A stretch of DNA of 5,900 nt from Rhodobacter sp. (GTDB lineage: Bacteria > Pseudomonadota > Alphaproteobacteria > Rhodobacterales > Rhodobacteraceae): contig JAIXVS010000251.1 in the NCBI GenBank assembly GCA_027482795.1, positions 1 to 5,900 on the forward strand, in the 5' to 3' direction. The notes under the pieces are model-generated. The model saw only the letters and a list, made by a program, of their open reading frames with translations. It ran no database searches and was not told the origin of the DNA. The number at the start of each line of letters is the position of its first letter. Positions within the stretch are counted from its first letter, which is position 1. A program made the translations under genes and the position numbers. Below, piece after piece: positions 5,822 to 5,900 of this stretch.

Positions 5822-5856
5822 ACTCGCTGCGCTCGTCCCCCCCGAGGATATTTTTC
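5822..5856. other. C-run / GAGGATATTT intergenic motif downstream of the P450
   Basis: After the hairpin the sequence runs ACTCGCTGCGCTCG, then seven C's (5837-5843) and GAGGATATTTTT. From general familiarity with Rhodobacterales genomes, a C-run followed by GAGGATATTT recurs many times just downstream of genes, often after a short G/C hairpin. Its function is unknown to me. The sequence is seen directly; the claim that it is dispersed is recollection, not a search. Confidence 0.4.
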
Positions 5857-5895
5857 GAGCAAGGAAGCGTGCAGAAAAATTAAACTTCCTCGCTC
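5857..5895. repeat. Imperfect 11-bp inverted repeat near the right edge
   Basis: GAGCAAGGAAG (5857-5867) and CTTCCTCGCTC (5885-5895) are reverse complements with one mismatch, around a 17-bp AT-rich centre. In a minus-strand transcript the mismatch becomes a G-U wobble, so the hairpin would be complete there. That would suit a 3' element of a convergent gene beyond the window, but no T-run follows the stem on either strand. Confidence 0.45.
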
Positions 5896-5900
5896 TGGAA

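Noticed and set aside
5880..5900. Possible C-terminal end of a minus-strand gene (FQSEEV then TAA)
   Set aside because: Only six codons are visible; any frame could be open that far by chance, so no gene is called.

Overview
The window looks like chromosomal DNA from an alphaproteobacterium, most likely of the Rhodobacterales (Roseobacter/Rhodobacter group). It is GC-rich with strong G/C third-position use. RNase E ends in a Gly-Trp-Trp motif of the kind known from alphaproteobacterial degradosomes, CcdA has the short DsbD-type form, and the 3' intergenic DNA has a C-run followed by GAGGATATTT, a pattern I associate with Rhodobacterales intergenic regions. The taxonomic call is inference. No mobile element, CRISPR array, tRNA or rRNA is visible.

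Layout: (1) 1-2028 (+) is the 3' three-quarters or so of rne (RNase E), cut by the left edge. It covers the end of the S1 domain, the catalytic DNase I-like domain, the zinc link, the small domain and a long disordered, charge-patterned tail. (2) 2053-2081 is a clear intrinsic terminator for rne, a 10-bp stem with a GCAA loop and a T-run. (3) 2081-2311 (-) is a small TusA-family sulfur carrier, convergent with rne. (4) 2312-2441 is a 130-bp divergent intergenic region. (5) 2442-5803 (+) is a tight three-gene cluster: ccdA (six-helix thiol-disulfide transporter), an unnamed membrane-anchored alpha/beta-hydrolase-fold protein 18 bp downstream, and a cytochrome P450 whose ATG overlaps the hydrolase stop as ATGA. 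(6) 5803-5900 holds a G/C hairpin, a C-rich motif and an imperfect inverted repeat, with no supported gene.

How they fit together: rne is a housekeeping RNA-decay gene with its own terminator. TusA and CcdA both handle thiol/sulfur chemistry and sit head to head. CcdA exports reducing power to the periplasm for cytochrome c maturation. The hydrolase-like protein and the P450 appear translationally coupled, which suggests they act on the same, probably lipophilic, substrate at the membrane. This pair is the least understood and most interesting part of the window, but its substrate cannot be read from the sequence. The remaining genes are ordinary core genes.
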